A DNA stretch of 10,487 bases from Candidatus Scatomorpha stercoravium (GCA_018716005.1 DVKN01000009.1:1-10487); one strand, 5' to 3'; positions 1 through 6,249 are shown, numbered from the stretch's first letter. Program-made: numbers and translations. Notes: generated by a model from the letters alone, not told the origin.

Positions 1-1
1 G

Positions 2-139
2 GCGGGCTGTGCCCGCTGACAATGCGTTACCGACGCTGCTTTTTGACGCGGGTCTTCTGCTCGGTAACGTCACCGGGCGGCAAGTCAGAATGCCTGCCCA
101 ACGCGAAGTCTCGCATCGTCTCCGGGCACAGCCCGGCGG
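2..139 (-). repeat. Palindromic 3'-UTR repeat module, copy A
   Basis: Non-coding element downstream of the GNAT gene. Read on the minus strand it starts with a hairpin CCGGGC-TGT-GCCCGG (122-136), then a GCGA-N4-TCGC mini-palindrome within 102-113, then a GC-rich segment and a pair of 9-nt arms (25-33 with 61-69, CGTTACCGA / TCGGTAACG). It ends in a second TGT-loop hairpin, GCGGGC-TGT-GCCCGC (2-16). An 18-nt stretch at 122-139 is identical to 7069-7086. Related copies lie at 6250-6340 and 6991-7083. It may be an RNA 3'-end element or a REP/MITE-like mobile repeat. No protein reading is credible. Confidence 0.75.
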
Positions 140-144
140 GGAGT

Positions 145-190
145 CTGAGGGACGCTTTCTTTTGGCAAGACAAAAGAAAGCGTCCCTCAG
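145..190 (-). terminator. Perfect 20-bp stem-loop after GNAT gene
   Basis: Arms 145-164 and 171-190 are exactly complementary over 20 bp, with a 6-nt loop (165-170). The stem begins 13 nt after the GNAT stop codon, so it would cap the 3' end of that transcript. There is no run of U after the stem in either direction, which is atypical for an intrinsic terminator. An mRNA-stabilising 3' hairpin or a dispersed repeat are equally possible. The perfection and length of the stem are directly visible; the role is inference. Confidence 0.55.
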
Positions 191-203
191 GAATAAGTTT
201 AAA

Positions 204-683
204 TTAAAGCTGATAATAAAACAGCACAGTATCCCTCTCCCCGTCGGGACCGACAAACCCTCCCGGCACGCGGCCTATCCGCTTGAAGCCGAGCTTCTCA
301 TAGAGCGCGATGGCCCGGGTATTGTCCTCCACCACGGCGTTGAAGATGAGCAGCCTGTAGCCCAATTCGCGGGCCTTATCGAGGGAGTGGCGCACGAGGG
401 CCTCGCCCACTCCCCTGCCGCGCGCGGCGGAGGCGACGGCGTAGCTGGCGTTGGCCTGATGGCCGCAGCGGCCCACGTTGTTGGGGTGGAGTATGTACAT
501 GCCCAGCACCCGGCCGTCCTCCACGGCGGCGGCGGTGAAGTCCTGCGCGGCGAAGAACCCGCGCGCGGCGCTCTCCGTCAGCTCCTCCGTCTGCGGGAAG
601 GCGCGCCCCTCGCGCACGACCTCGTTCCACACGGCCGCGGCGCCGGGGACGTCGGCGCTTCCGCACTCGCGTATTTCCAGCAT
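204..683 (-). CDS. GNAT-family N-acetyltransferase (159 aa)
   Basis: Predicted cytoplasmic acetyl-CoA-dependent N-acetyltransferase; substrate unknown. The acetyl-CoA pyrophosphate-binding loop is RGRGVG at residues 88-93, after the beta-4 strand (ASYAVAS). The C-terminal half has the typical NTRAIALYEKLGFKRIGRVPGGF-like arrangement (NTRAIALYEKLGF then a GRVPGGF turn). It most resembles the MnaT/YncA-like amino-acid acyltransferase branch, but that is by eye. The ATG at 681-683 is chosen because GGAGGT (689-694) sits 5 nt before it; an ATG 21 nt further upstream would overlap this site. The gene lies directly after the acpP terminator with no room for its own promoter, so it is probably expressed by read-through. 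The palindromic module and the 20-bp stem follow its stop codon. Confidence 0.88.
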   Translation of the reverse strand: MLEIRECGSADVPGAAAVWNEVVREGRAFPQTEELTESAARGFFAAQDFTAAAVEDGRVLGMYILHPNNVGRCGHQANASYAVASAARGRGVGEALVRHSLDKARELGYRLLIFNAVVEDNTRAIALYEKLGFKRIGRVPGGFVGPDGERDTVLFYYQL

Positions 684-702
684 AATATACCTCCAATAAC
701 GC

Positions 703-728
703 AAAAAGGCCGGGAAAACCCGGCCTTT
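703..728 (-). terminator. Intrinsic terminator of the rpmH-acpP operon
   Basis: A 10-bp perfect stem AAAGGCCGGG / CCCGGCCTTT with a 4-nt loop is followed on the minus strand by TTTTT. It starts 4 nt after the acpP stop codon. It is the best intrinsic terminator in the window and can also work on the plus strand, where the stem ends in TTT. The GNAT ribosome binding site begins only 9 nt further on, so the structure may act as a read-through valve rather than an absolute end. Confidence 0.88.
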
Positions 729-732
729 AGGC

Positions 733-960
733 TTATTTTATGATGCCTTCAAGCATCTTGACCACCTGGCCGACGGTGCGGACGCTGGCGGTCTTGTCGT
801 CGGTGAGGACGATGTCGTAGCGCTCCTCGAGGCTCATGACGAGCTCGACGAGGTCGAGGCTGTCGGCGCCGAGGTCGTCCATGATGTCGGTGTCCGGCGT
901 GATGAGAGCCGGGTCGACCTCGAGCTGCTCGGCGAGGACTTTCTTTACGGTTTCAAACAC
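733..960 (-). CDS. acpP: Acyl carrier protein
   Basis: Small acidic carrier of fatty-acid intermediates; 4'-phosphopantetheine is attached to the serine of the GADSLD motif (Ser34). The 75-aa length, the N-terminal helix (MFETVKKVLAEQL) and helix II starting at DSLDLVELVM are typical of the family. The start is GTG at 958-960, preceded by AGGAGGT (967-973) with a 6-nt gap. Extending upstream to ATG 984 would add eight unrelated residues and bury that site. It follows jag by 14 nt and is the last gene before the terminator. acpP usually sits in a fatty-acid synthesis cluster (plsX-fabD-fabG-acpP), so its place after jag is unusual. A specialised second ACP cannot be excluded, but the sequence looks like a standard housekeeping one. 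Confidence 0.93.
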   Translation of the reverse strand: MFETVKKVLAEQLEVDPALITPDTDIMDDLGADSLDLVELVMSLEERYDIVLTDDKTASVRTVGQVVKMLEGIIK

Positions 961-974
961 GGGAAAACCTCCTG

Positions 975-1772
975 TCAGCTCCACTCGCGGCTCTGCGGGC
1001 GGTTATCCGGCTGGCGCTGCGGGCGCTCGTAGGAGACGACGACGCGGCGGTTGGGCTCGGTGCCCGTGGAGCTGGTGGAGACGCCCTCGAAGTTTTGCAG
1101 GGCGGTGTGTATGACGTGGCGCTCGTAGGAGTTCATGGGCTCGAGGGCCATGGAGCGCTTGTACTTGACGACCTTGGCGGCCATCTTCTCGGCGAGGCGG
1201 ACGAGGCTCTCCTCGCGCTTGGCGCGGTAGCTCTCGGCGTCGACGCTGATGTGGCAGCGCTTCTCGCTGCCGCGGTTGACGGCGTAGTTCGTGAGGTGCT
1301 GGATGGCGTCGAGCGTCTCGCCGCGGCGGCCTATGACGGCGCCCATGCCCGGGCCGGAGAGCTCGACGAGGAGCCCGCCGTTGTCGCGGTCGGAGATGGT
1401 TATCTCGGCCTTCACGCCCATGCGCTCGAGCAGACCGCGCAGGAAGCTCTCGGTCTCGGCCTTCACGCCCTCAGTGTACCTGGGCCCGGCGGGCTCAGCG
1501 GGGGCTTCGGCGGCCTTCGGGGCCTTCTCGGCCTTCGGGGCCTTCGCCTCGCGGACGGGCTCGGGCTTCGTCTCGGCCTTCATCTCGGGCTCGTCGGGGA
1601 CCTCATACTCCACGCGGATAACCGCGGGGGAGGCGCCGATGCCCAGGAAGCCGCTCTTGGCGCGCTCGACTATCTCGACGGAGACGTCGTCGCGCTCGAG
1701 GCCCAGCTCTTTGAGAGCCGCGGCGAGGGCCTCATCCTCGGTCTTGCCGGATTTCTCAAGATATTTTTTCAT
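975..1772 (-). CDS. jag: RNA-binding protein Jag/KhpB
   Basis: 265-aa cytoplasmic RNA-binding protein of the Jag/KhpB/EloR family, which in other Firmicutes pairs with KhpA and influences cell elongation and sporulation. Domains: Jag_N at residues 1-56 with the signature KSGFLGIG (39-46); an Ala/Pro/Glu/Lys-rich flexible linker (about 57-97); a KH domain (about 100-170) with an intact GRRG loop at 148-151; and an R3H domain (about 185-250) with the R-x3-H pair at Arg218/His222. The start ATG overlaps the yidC stop in an ATGA, and GGAG within the last yidC codons serves as the ribosome binding site. Translation is therefore likely coupled to yidC. Confidence 0.95.
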   Translation of the reverse strand: MKKYLEKSGKTEDEALAAALKELGLERDDVSVEIVERAKSGFLGIGASPAVIRVEYEVPDEPEMKAETKPEPVREAKAPKAEKAPKAAEAPAEPAGPRYTEGVKAETESFLRGLLERMGVKAEITISDRDNGGLLVELSGPGMGAVIGRRGETLDAIQHLTNYAVNRGSEKRCHISVDAESYRAKREESLVRLAEKMAAKVVKYKRSMALEPMNSYERHVIHTALQNFEGVSTSSTGTEPNRRVVVSYERPQRQPDNRPQSREWS

Positions 1773-3127
1773 TTGTCATTCTCCTGCTGCTCCCCGTCTG
1801 CGGTCTCGGGGGCATCCTCAGCGGCGGTGGGGACGCCGATAATTTCGGTCTCGTCGATGTAATCGGGGTCTATGGCGTCCACGCCCTCGCTGGCCTCAGC
1901 GGCGGCTTCGGTGGCGGCTGCGGCGGTCTCGGGGTGCTCGTAGCGCTCCTCGACGTAGGCCCTGCCGCGGGCAAAGCGGCGGTTGCCGACCTGGGAGGCG
2001 GGCTTCTCCTCCTCCGCAACGCCCAGACGCTCGCGGCGCGCGGCACGTTCCGCCCTCTCGGCGGCGGCGCGGCGCTCGGCTCCGGCCTGGGCGGCCTGGG
2101 CCTGCTGCTTTTTCTTGCTGGTGTTCTTGTTGACGGTGGTGGCGTTCATGGCGCGCAGCCGTTCCGTCTCCTGCCTCTTGCGCTCGAGCTCCTCCTCGCG
2201 CGCGCGCTCCTTGGCGTTGAACTCCTCGTCCTCCTTGGCCATCTGCTTTTTGTAGACGAGCGTGAGCCCGGTCTCGCGGATGATGCCGGTGAGGCTGTTT
2301 ATAATCCAGTAGACGCACATCGCGGCCGGCATGATGTAGCCTATCCAGAGGCTCATCAGCGGCATGACTATCATCAAGGTCTTCATGTTCGAGGCGTTCG
2401 CCTGCTGCTGCTGGGTCGTGCCCACCTGCGGCTGGACCTTGCGGTTCACGAACATGGAGAGGTAGCTCAGTCCGGTGGAGATGAGCGGCATGATGAAGAG
2501 GCCGATCGTCTGCGTCGTGCCGGCGGAGAAGTCGAAGGCCCAGAATTTCCACTGCGGGGTGGCGGAGAGGTCGAGGCCGATGAAGTTGAAGTTCATCTGG
2601 ACGAGCTGGTCGGAGATGCCCTGGAAGGAGCTCCAGTGCTCGGCTATGAACTTGGCCTGGTAAATCTGCTCGTAGAAGCTGTTGGTGGAGGCGGTGTAGT
2701 TGCTCAGCTGGTAGCCGAGAGCCTGGAGCTGGTCGTATATCGCGCCGCCCTCCATGAGCATCTCGTCGGGCACGCCCATCATGATGGTGAGCGGCTTCAC
2801 GACGGCGCGGTAGAGCGCGAGCATGATAAAGAGCGGGAGCATGCTCCAGAGGCAGCCGCCGAGGGGGCTGACCTTGTTCTCGCGGTAGAGGCGGGCCATT
2901 TCCTCGTTGAGCTTCTGGGGGTTGCCCTCGTGCTTCTTCTGCAGCTCCATCATGCGCGGCTGCAGCCGGCTCATGCGCATCATGCTCTTCTTGCTCTTCG
3001 CCATGAAGGGCAGCAGCACGAGCGCGACGATAATGCCGAACAAAATGATGGCCCAGCCGAAGTTATCGGTCAGGTTGTAGAGGACCATCATCAGCCAGCC
3101 AAAGGGGGTTGCTATTGCATCAAGCAT
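1769..3127 (-). CDS. yidC: Membrane protein insertase YidC/Oxa1 (452 aa)
   Basis: Inner-membrane insertase of the YidC/Oxa1/Alb3 family. Core: a first membrane helix (about 23-42) followed by the cytoplasmic C1 helical hairpin (about 43-90, with RLQPRMMELQKK), a helix at about 93-113, an extracytoplasmic region (about 120-205), then further helices at about 213-235 and 255-295, ending in CVYWIINSLTGIIRE. At about 300-452 there is a long cytoplasmic tail: first Lys/Arg/Glu-rich and coiled-coil-like, then acidic and Ala-rich. This makes the protein much longer than typical Firmicute YidC/SpoIIIJ (about 260-290 aa). Where family members normally have a groove arginine (motif like IVRxxxxPL) this protein reads IVALVLLPF, with Ala35. 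The ATG is preceded by GGAG (3138-3141). It lies 59 nt after yidD. Confidence 0.95.
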   Translation of the reverse strand: MLDAIATPFGWLMMVLYNLTDNFGWAIILFGIIVALVLLPFMAKSKKSMMRMSRLQPRMMELQKKHEGNPQKLNEEMARLYRENKVSPLGGCLWSMLPLFIMLALYRAVVKPLTIMMGVPDEMLMEGGAIYDQLQALGYQLSNYTASTNSFYEQIYQAKFIAEHWSSFQGISDQLVQMNFNFIGLDLSATPQWKFWAFDFSAGTTQTIGLFIMPLISTGLSYLSMFVNRKVQPQVGTTQQQQANASNMKTLMIVMPLMSLWIGYIMPAAMCVYWIINSLTGIIRETGLTLVYKKQMAKEDEEFNAKERAREEELERKRQETERLRAMNATTVNKNTSKKKQQAQAAQAGAERRAAAERAERAARRERLGVAEEEKPASQVGNRRFARGRAYVEERYEHPETAAAATEAAAEASEGVDAIDPDYIDETEIIGVPTAAEDAPETADGEQQENDK

Positions 3128-3186
3128 TTTCTCTTAGCTCCTCGGTGAGTTGTCCCGGCCCGGGAGCCGGGCGACAGCGCACGGTT

Positions 3187-3405
3187 TCAGGGCACGGGGT
3201 CATAGAACTCGTGCTCGCCGGTGTGGAGCGGGTGGCAGCGCATTATCCTCCTGAAGGCGAGCCAGCCGCCCTTGAGCGGGCCGTATTTCTCTATGGCCTC
3301 GAGCGCGTATTCCGAGCAGGTGGGGATAAAGCGGCAGCACGGCGGAGTTAAGGGCGAGATATTCCTCCGGTAGAACCTGATAAGGGCGAGCATGAGCTTC
3401 TTCAC
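3187..3405 (-). CDS. yidD: Membrane protein insertion efficiency factor YidD
   Basis: 72-aa member of the YidD (DUF37) family, a small membrane-associated helper of YidC-dependent insertion. The N-terminal amphipathic stretch (LALIRFYRRNISPL) and the cysteine signature PPCCRFIPTCSEYA (Cys23, Cys24, Cys30), followed by MRCHP with Cys57, are the family hallmarks. The start is GTG at 3403-3405, which overlaps the rnpA stop in a GTGA, so translation is coupled. The order rnpA-yidD-yidC is the classic arrangement. A GC-rich palindromic stretch (about 3155-3175) lies in the short gap before yidC. Confidence 0.95.
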   Translation of the reverse strand: MKKLMLALIRFYRRNISPLTPPCCRFIPTCSEYALEAIEKYGPLKGGWLAFRRIMRCHPLHTGEHEFYDPVP

Positions 3406-3761
3406 GGCTCCGCCTTCCCTTCCTCCTTCACGAGCAGGCCGAGCGCGGCCGCGGCGCGGAGGAAATCCCGCTCCAGGCGGCCGTAGGCGGCGGAAACGCT
3501 CCTGCCCCGCGCCACGACGACGATATCGTAGCCCGGGCGGAAGCGGCGCTCGTTGAGCCTGTATATCTCGCGCAGGCGGCGGCGGACGCGGTTGCGTATG
3601 ACCGCGCAGCCGAGCTTGTTCGAGACGGTGTAGCCCACGCGGTTGGCGGCGGAATTATTCCGCCTCGCATAGACCACAAGGCAAGGCTCCGCCGCGCTCC
3701 TGCCCTTACGGTAGGCGCGGCGGAAATCATAGTTCATTTTAAGTGCGGATGAGAACTCCAA
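3402..3761 (-). CDS. rnpA: Ribonuclease P protein component
   Basis: 119-aa basic protein subunit of RNase P, which assists the catalytic RNA in removing 5' leaders from pre-tRNAs. The signature is intact: NYDFRRAYRKG near the N terminus, VGYTVSNKLG (42-51) and the RNR motif at Arg56-Asn57-Arg58, followed by RRRLREIY. The start is taken as TTG at 3759-3761, because the family normally has a short FSxxLKK-like segment before NYDFRR and AAGAAGG lies just upstream. ATG at 3735-3737 (residue 9) is the alternative. It follows rpmH by 28 nt. Confidence 0.94.
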   Translation of the reverse strand: MEFSSALKMNYDFRRAYRKGRSAAEPCLVVYARRNNSAANRVGYTVSNKLGCAVIRNRVRRRLREIYRLNERRFRPGYDIVVVARGRSVSAAYGRLERDFLRAAAALGLLVKEEGKAEP

Positions 3762-3789
3762 GCGCTGCCTTCTTTATGGCGCTTTCGGC

Positions 3790-3924
3790 TCAGTAGGAGA
3801 GCTTGGCGCGGCCCTTGGCGCGGCGGCGGGCGAGGACCTTGCGGCCGTTGCGGGTGGCCATGCGTTTGCGGAAGCCGTGCTCTTTCTTGCGCTGACGCTT
3901 CTTGGGCTGGTAGGTGCGAACCAT
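3790..3924 (-). CDS. rpmH: 50S ribosomal protein L34
   Basis: 44-aa highly basic large-subunit ribosomal protein. It begins MVRTYQPKKRQRKKEHGFRK, continues with the RMATRNGRKVLARRRAKGR signature and ends in KLSY, a full-length L34. The start ATG (3922-3924) has AAAGG at 3934-3938 as ribosome binding site. It is the first gene of the operon, about 97 nt downstream of the predicted transcription start. A longer open frame covering the same bases in another frame is a shadow. Confidence 0.97.
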   Translation of the reverse strand: MVRTYQPKKRQRKKEHGFRKRMATRNGRKVLARRRAKGRAKLSY

Positions 3925-3983
3925 TCAAATCATCCTTTCGGTATATTACTCAACAAGCGGTTTCCCGCCGTAGTTGACTGTGT

Positions 3984-4022
3984 CGGGGCATAGCAAAGCC
4001 CCCGCCGGATAAATCCCGGCGG
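3984..4022 (-). promoter_or_regulatory. Tandem hairpins in the rpmH 5' leader
   Basis: The predicted leader starts almost exactly at a 7-bp hairpin, CCGCCGG-N7-CCGGCGG (4002-4022). Next to it is a 5-bp hairpin, GGGGC-N8-GCCCC (3985-4002), and the two share one base. A 5'-terminal stem of this sort may protect the mRNA or pause polymerase. The complementarity is seen directly; the function is inference. There is no obvious leader peptide or known riboswitch pattern. Confidence 0.4.
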
Positions 4023-4028
4023 AGGTTA

Positions 4029-4058
4029 ATTATATAATATTATGGAGGCGGCTGTCAA
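4029..4058 (-). promoter_or_regulatory. Sigma-A promoter of the rpmH operon
   Basis: On the minus strand a perfect -35 TTGACA (4053-4058) is followed by an 18-nt spacer and a perfect -10 TATAAT (4029-4034). Transcription would start near 4021-4023. The -35 begins within 6 nt of the stop codon of the upstream membrane protein gene. A promoter this close to consensus fits a ribosomal-protein operon. Confidence 0.85.
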
Positions 4059-4063
4059 GCAAT

Positions 4064-5056
4064 TTATTTTGCCTCGCCGCCGTCCTCCCCGTCGTCCTCC
4101 TTGACGTCCGCGCTGAGGAAGTCGTCCGTCACCTCGACGTAGCGCTCCTCCCCGCCGGAGTCGCCGCCCATGTCCTCGAGGGGGCTCTCCTCGGGCTCTT
4201 CGGGCTCGGGGGGCTCGGCGAGGCCCTCGGATACCAGCGCGCCGGGGTAGAGCTCGTCTATCTCCTCCGCCGGGCGCAGGTTGCGCGTTATGAGCAGCCC
4301 GAAGTAGAGCTGCATGACGGCGAGGGCAAAGAACATGACCTGCAGCGCGAAGAGCCGCTCGTCCGGCAGGGTCACGAAGCAGCAGAAGGCGCCGAATTCG
4401 CACAGGAAGACGGCCGCGAAGGGCCTCGGGCGGCCGTAGGCGTGGCCGGCCGTATAGAAGAGGGCGAGGAGCGAGACGGCGAGCGCGAGTATCTCCGGCG
4501 CATAGCTCCACACGACGCTCGTGGCGGCGTCCTGCCTGTAGCTCACGACGAGCCAGAAGCAGCAGAAGGCGACCGGTAAGGCGCTCGCGAGGCACAGCCC
4601 CACCTCCAGCGCGCTGCCGCGCGGCGAGGGCTTGTTCATCGAGCCCGCCATGCCCATGAAGCCCGCGGCGCAGGCGAGGCCCAGCAGGGCGAGCAGGCGC
4701 AGGAGCTTCGCGAACTCCTCCCCTCCCGCGGTCACGAGCAGCATGACGCTGCCGCCGGCCATGGCGAGGGCCATCACGGCCGCGACGGGGAGGCCGAGGC
4801 GGGTGTTCCCCGCGATGGCGAGGCCGAGCTCCGGCGGGGAGGCGAGCTTCTCGCGCCGCTTGAAGTACAGCGCGAAGCCGAAGAGCGACGCCGCCGCGGC
4901 GAGGTACATGGCTATGAGTATTATCCCCCACACATTGCCGGACTTATAGAGGCCGTTCTCCTCAAAGGCGCTCATGCCCTGTATCCAGCGGCAGAACACC
5001 CCGAAGGCCCCGAAGACGCAGGCGGTGCAGGTTAATGTAAGCGCGTTCTTACGCAT
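4064..5056 (-). CDS. Eight-helix membrane protein with acidic C-terminal tail, function unknown
   Basis: 330-aa protein not recognised as any named family. About eight hydrophobic segments are visible (residues about 5-22, 42-64, 88-107, 118-137, 150-170, 182-205, 213-230, 233-255). They are followed by a roughly 70-residue cytoplasmic-looking tail that is strongly acidic and Pro/Gly-rich. Several cysteines lie within helices (for example CCFW and CCFV), and no catalytic or transport signature is evident. The ATG at 5054-5056 has only a weak ribosome binding site, so the start is less certain, although the first helix supports it. A promoter at 5137-5165 precedes it. It is divergent from spoIID and ends right against the rpmH promoter. 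A role tied to the envelope or sporulation is possible from context only. Confidence 0.75.
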   Translation of the reverse strand: MRKNALTLTCTACVFGAFGVFCRWIQGMSAFEENGLYKSGNVWGIILIAMYLAAAASLFGFALYFKRREKLASPPELGLAIAGNTRLGLPVAAVMALAMAGGSVMLLVTAGGEEFAKLLRLLALLGLACAAGFMGMAGSMNKPSPRGSALEVGLCLASALPVAFCCFWLVVSYRQDAATSVVWSYAPEILALAVSLLALFYTAGHAYGRPRPFAAVFLCEFGAFCCFVTLPDERLFALQVMFFALAVMQLYFGLLITRNLRPAEEIDELYPGALVSEGLAEPPEPEEPEESPLEDMGGDSGGEERYVEVTDDFLSADVKEDDGEDGGEAK

Positions 5057-5136
5057 AAGGCTAGACCCGTCCCAATAGAATATGTCAGAGCGCAGGGCGC
5101 TCCGGCGTCCGCGAACGACGCGCGGGCACTCATAGT

Positions 5137-5165
5137 ATTTTATACCGTGCGGGCGCTCAAGTCAA
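5137..5165 (-). promoter_or_regulatory. Probable sigma-A promoter for the membrane protein gene
   Basis: Minus strand TTGACT (5160-5165), 17-nt spacer, TAAAAT (5137-5142). It lies in the 131-nt gap between the divergent membrane protein gene and spoIID and would give a leader of about 70-75 nt. No equally good plus-strand promoter for spoIID was found in the gap. Confidence 0.6.
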
Positions 5166-5187
5166 CAGGAAAAGGGGGACTCAAGCC

Positions 5188-6150
5188 GTGAGAGGCGCGC
5201 TCGCGCTGGGGCTCATATCCCTCGCCCTCGCCATGATAATCGCGCTCGCCCTCGCGCCGGGCGGCGGGCCGGAGGCGTCCGATGCGCCGGAGAGCCTGAG
5301 CGCCGGGGCGGACGAGGGGATAAGCTTTACCGCGCTCTCGGACGGCGAGGCCGTGGAGACGACGATGGCCGAATGGCTGCCGGGCGTGGTGGCGGGCGAG
5401 ATGCCGGCCTCCTTCGAGCCCGAGGCGCTCAAGGCGCAGGCTGTGGCCGCGAGGACGTACATAATCCGTCTCATGGGCGGGGCCAAGGCCGCGCATCCCG
5501 AGGCCGCCGTCTGCGACGATCCGGGCTGCTGCAAGGCGCACCTCAGCGAGGCGGAGATGCGTGAGCGCTGGGGCGGGAGCTTCGAGGCGAACTACAATAA
5601 AATACTCGACGCCGTGCGCTCGACGGACGGGGAATACCTCGCCTACGAGGGCGAGGCCATAGAGGCGGTCTTCCACTCCTCCTCCGCCGGGATGACGGAG
5701 GACTCCGCCGAGCTCTGGTCGGCGCGTCCCTATCTCGTGAGCGTGAGCTCGCCGGAGAGCGGCGAGGACGTGCCGGACTACGTGACTTCGGTGGAGCTCA
5801 CGGGCGCGGAATTCGCGGAAAAGATACTCTCCGCGCGGCCCGGGGCGGAGCTCGAGGGCAACGAGGCCTTCTGGCTCGGCGAGATAAGCCGGGACGCGAG
5901 CGGGCGAGTGGAGAGCGCCATAATTGGCGGCGAGAGCTTCACGGGCCAGGAGCTGCGCGAGCTCTTCTCCCTTCGGAGCACGGCCTTCAGCCTGAGCTGG
6001 ACGGGCGGCGCCTTCCTCTTCACCGTAACCGGCTACGGCCACGGCGTAGGCATGAGCCAGTACGGCGCCAACGTAATGGCCCAGTCCGGCGCAAATTACG
6101 AGGAAATCCTGACCCACTACTACCAGGACGCGAAACTGGCGGCGTGGTAA
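5188..6150 (+). CDS. spoIID: SpoIID-like peptidoglycan lytic transglycosylase
   Basis: 320-aa SpoIID/LytB-domain protein; SpoIID cuts glycan strands in denuded peptidoglycan during forespore engulfment. An N-terminal hydrophobic segment (about 4-23) anchors or exports it. The catalytic motif VAGEMPASFEPEALKAQAVA is intact with Glu71, followed by AARTY. The cysteine region CDDPGCC (Cys109, Cys114, Cys115) with a nearby His118 resembles the metal-binding part of the family, then come the SSAGMTED motif and the C-terminal GYGHGVGMSQYGA. The start is GTG at 5188 with AAAGGGGG at 5171-5178. Family membership is strong. The specific name spoIID, rather than a SpoIID-domain paralogue, rests on length and general form, because spoIIM/spoIIP/spoIIQ are not beside it. 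Confidence 0.88.
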   Translation: MRGALALGLISLALAMIIALALAPGGGPEASDAPESLSAGADEGISFTALSDGEAVETTMAEWLPGVVAGEMPASFEPEALKAQAVAARTYIIRLMGGAKAAHPEAAVCDDPGCCKAHLSEAEMRERWGGSFEANYNKILDAVRSTDGEYLAYEGEAIEAVFHSSSAGMTEDSAELWSARPYLVSVSSPESGEDVPDYVTSVELTGAEFAEKILSARPGAELEGNEAFWLGEISRDASGRVESAIIGGESFTGQELRELFSLRSTAFSLSWTGGAFLFTVTGYGHGVGMSQYGANVMAQSGANYEEILTHYYQDAKLAAW

Positions 6151-6249
6151 CGTACCCGGCGGTTTTACCTGCGTTGTGTGGCGCGAAATACTTTAGCGCG
6201 CTAACGCACGACGCAATTTCGTCACTTTCGCACATGTGCACAGGCGTTT
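6151..6249 (+). other. spoIID downstream region with imperfect hairpin and palindrome
   Basis: Non-coding. An imperfect hairpin pairs TGCGTTGTG (6170-6178) with CACGACGCA (6207-6215) through one G-U, with inner GCGC/GCGC arms (6181-6184, 6196-6199). A perfect 10-bp palindrome GCACATGTGC follows at 6230-6239. No U-tract follows either structure. Nothing here looks like a gene. Confidence 0.4.

Noticed and set aside
1934..3148. 404-codon plus-strand open frame opposite yidC
   Set aside because: Low-complexity Leu/Gly/Ala/His-rich translation with no ribosome binding site; it is the mirror of a well-supported yidC in GC-rich DNA.
3128..3186. Terminator between yidD and yidC
   Set aside because: The GC-rich palindrome (CCCGG-CTC-CCGGG) is short and has no U-tract, and the genes clearly belong to one operon.
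3925..4063. Replication origin upstream of rpmH
   Set aside because: No DnaA-box-like TTATCCACA clusters or dnaA gene; the AT-rich stretch is explained by the promoter.
4026..4931. 301-codon minus-strand frame overlapping the membrane protein
   Set aside because: Extremely Arg/Gly/Ala-rich, frame-shifted reading of the same strand; the 4064-5056 frame gives coherent membrane helices instead.
5140..6117. 325-codon minus-strand open frame opposite spoIID
   Set aside because: Arg/Ala/Gly-rich shadow; the plus strand has intact SpoIID motifs and a good ribosome binding site.
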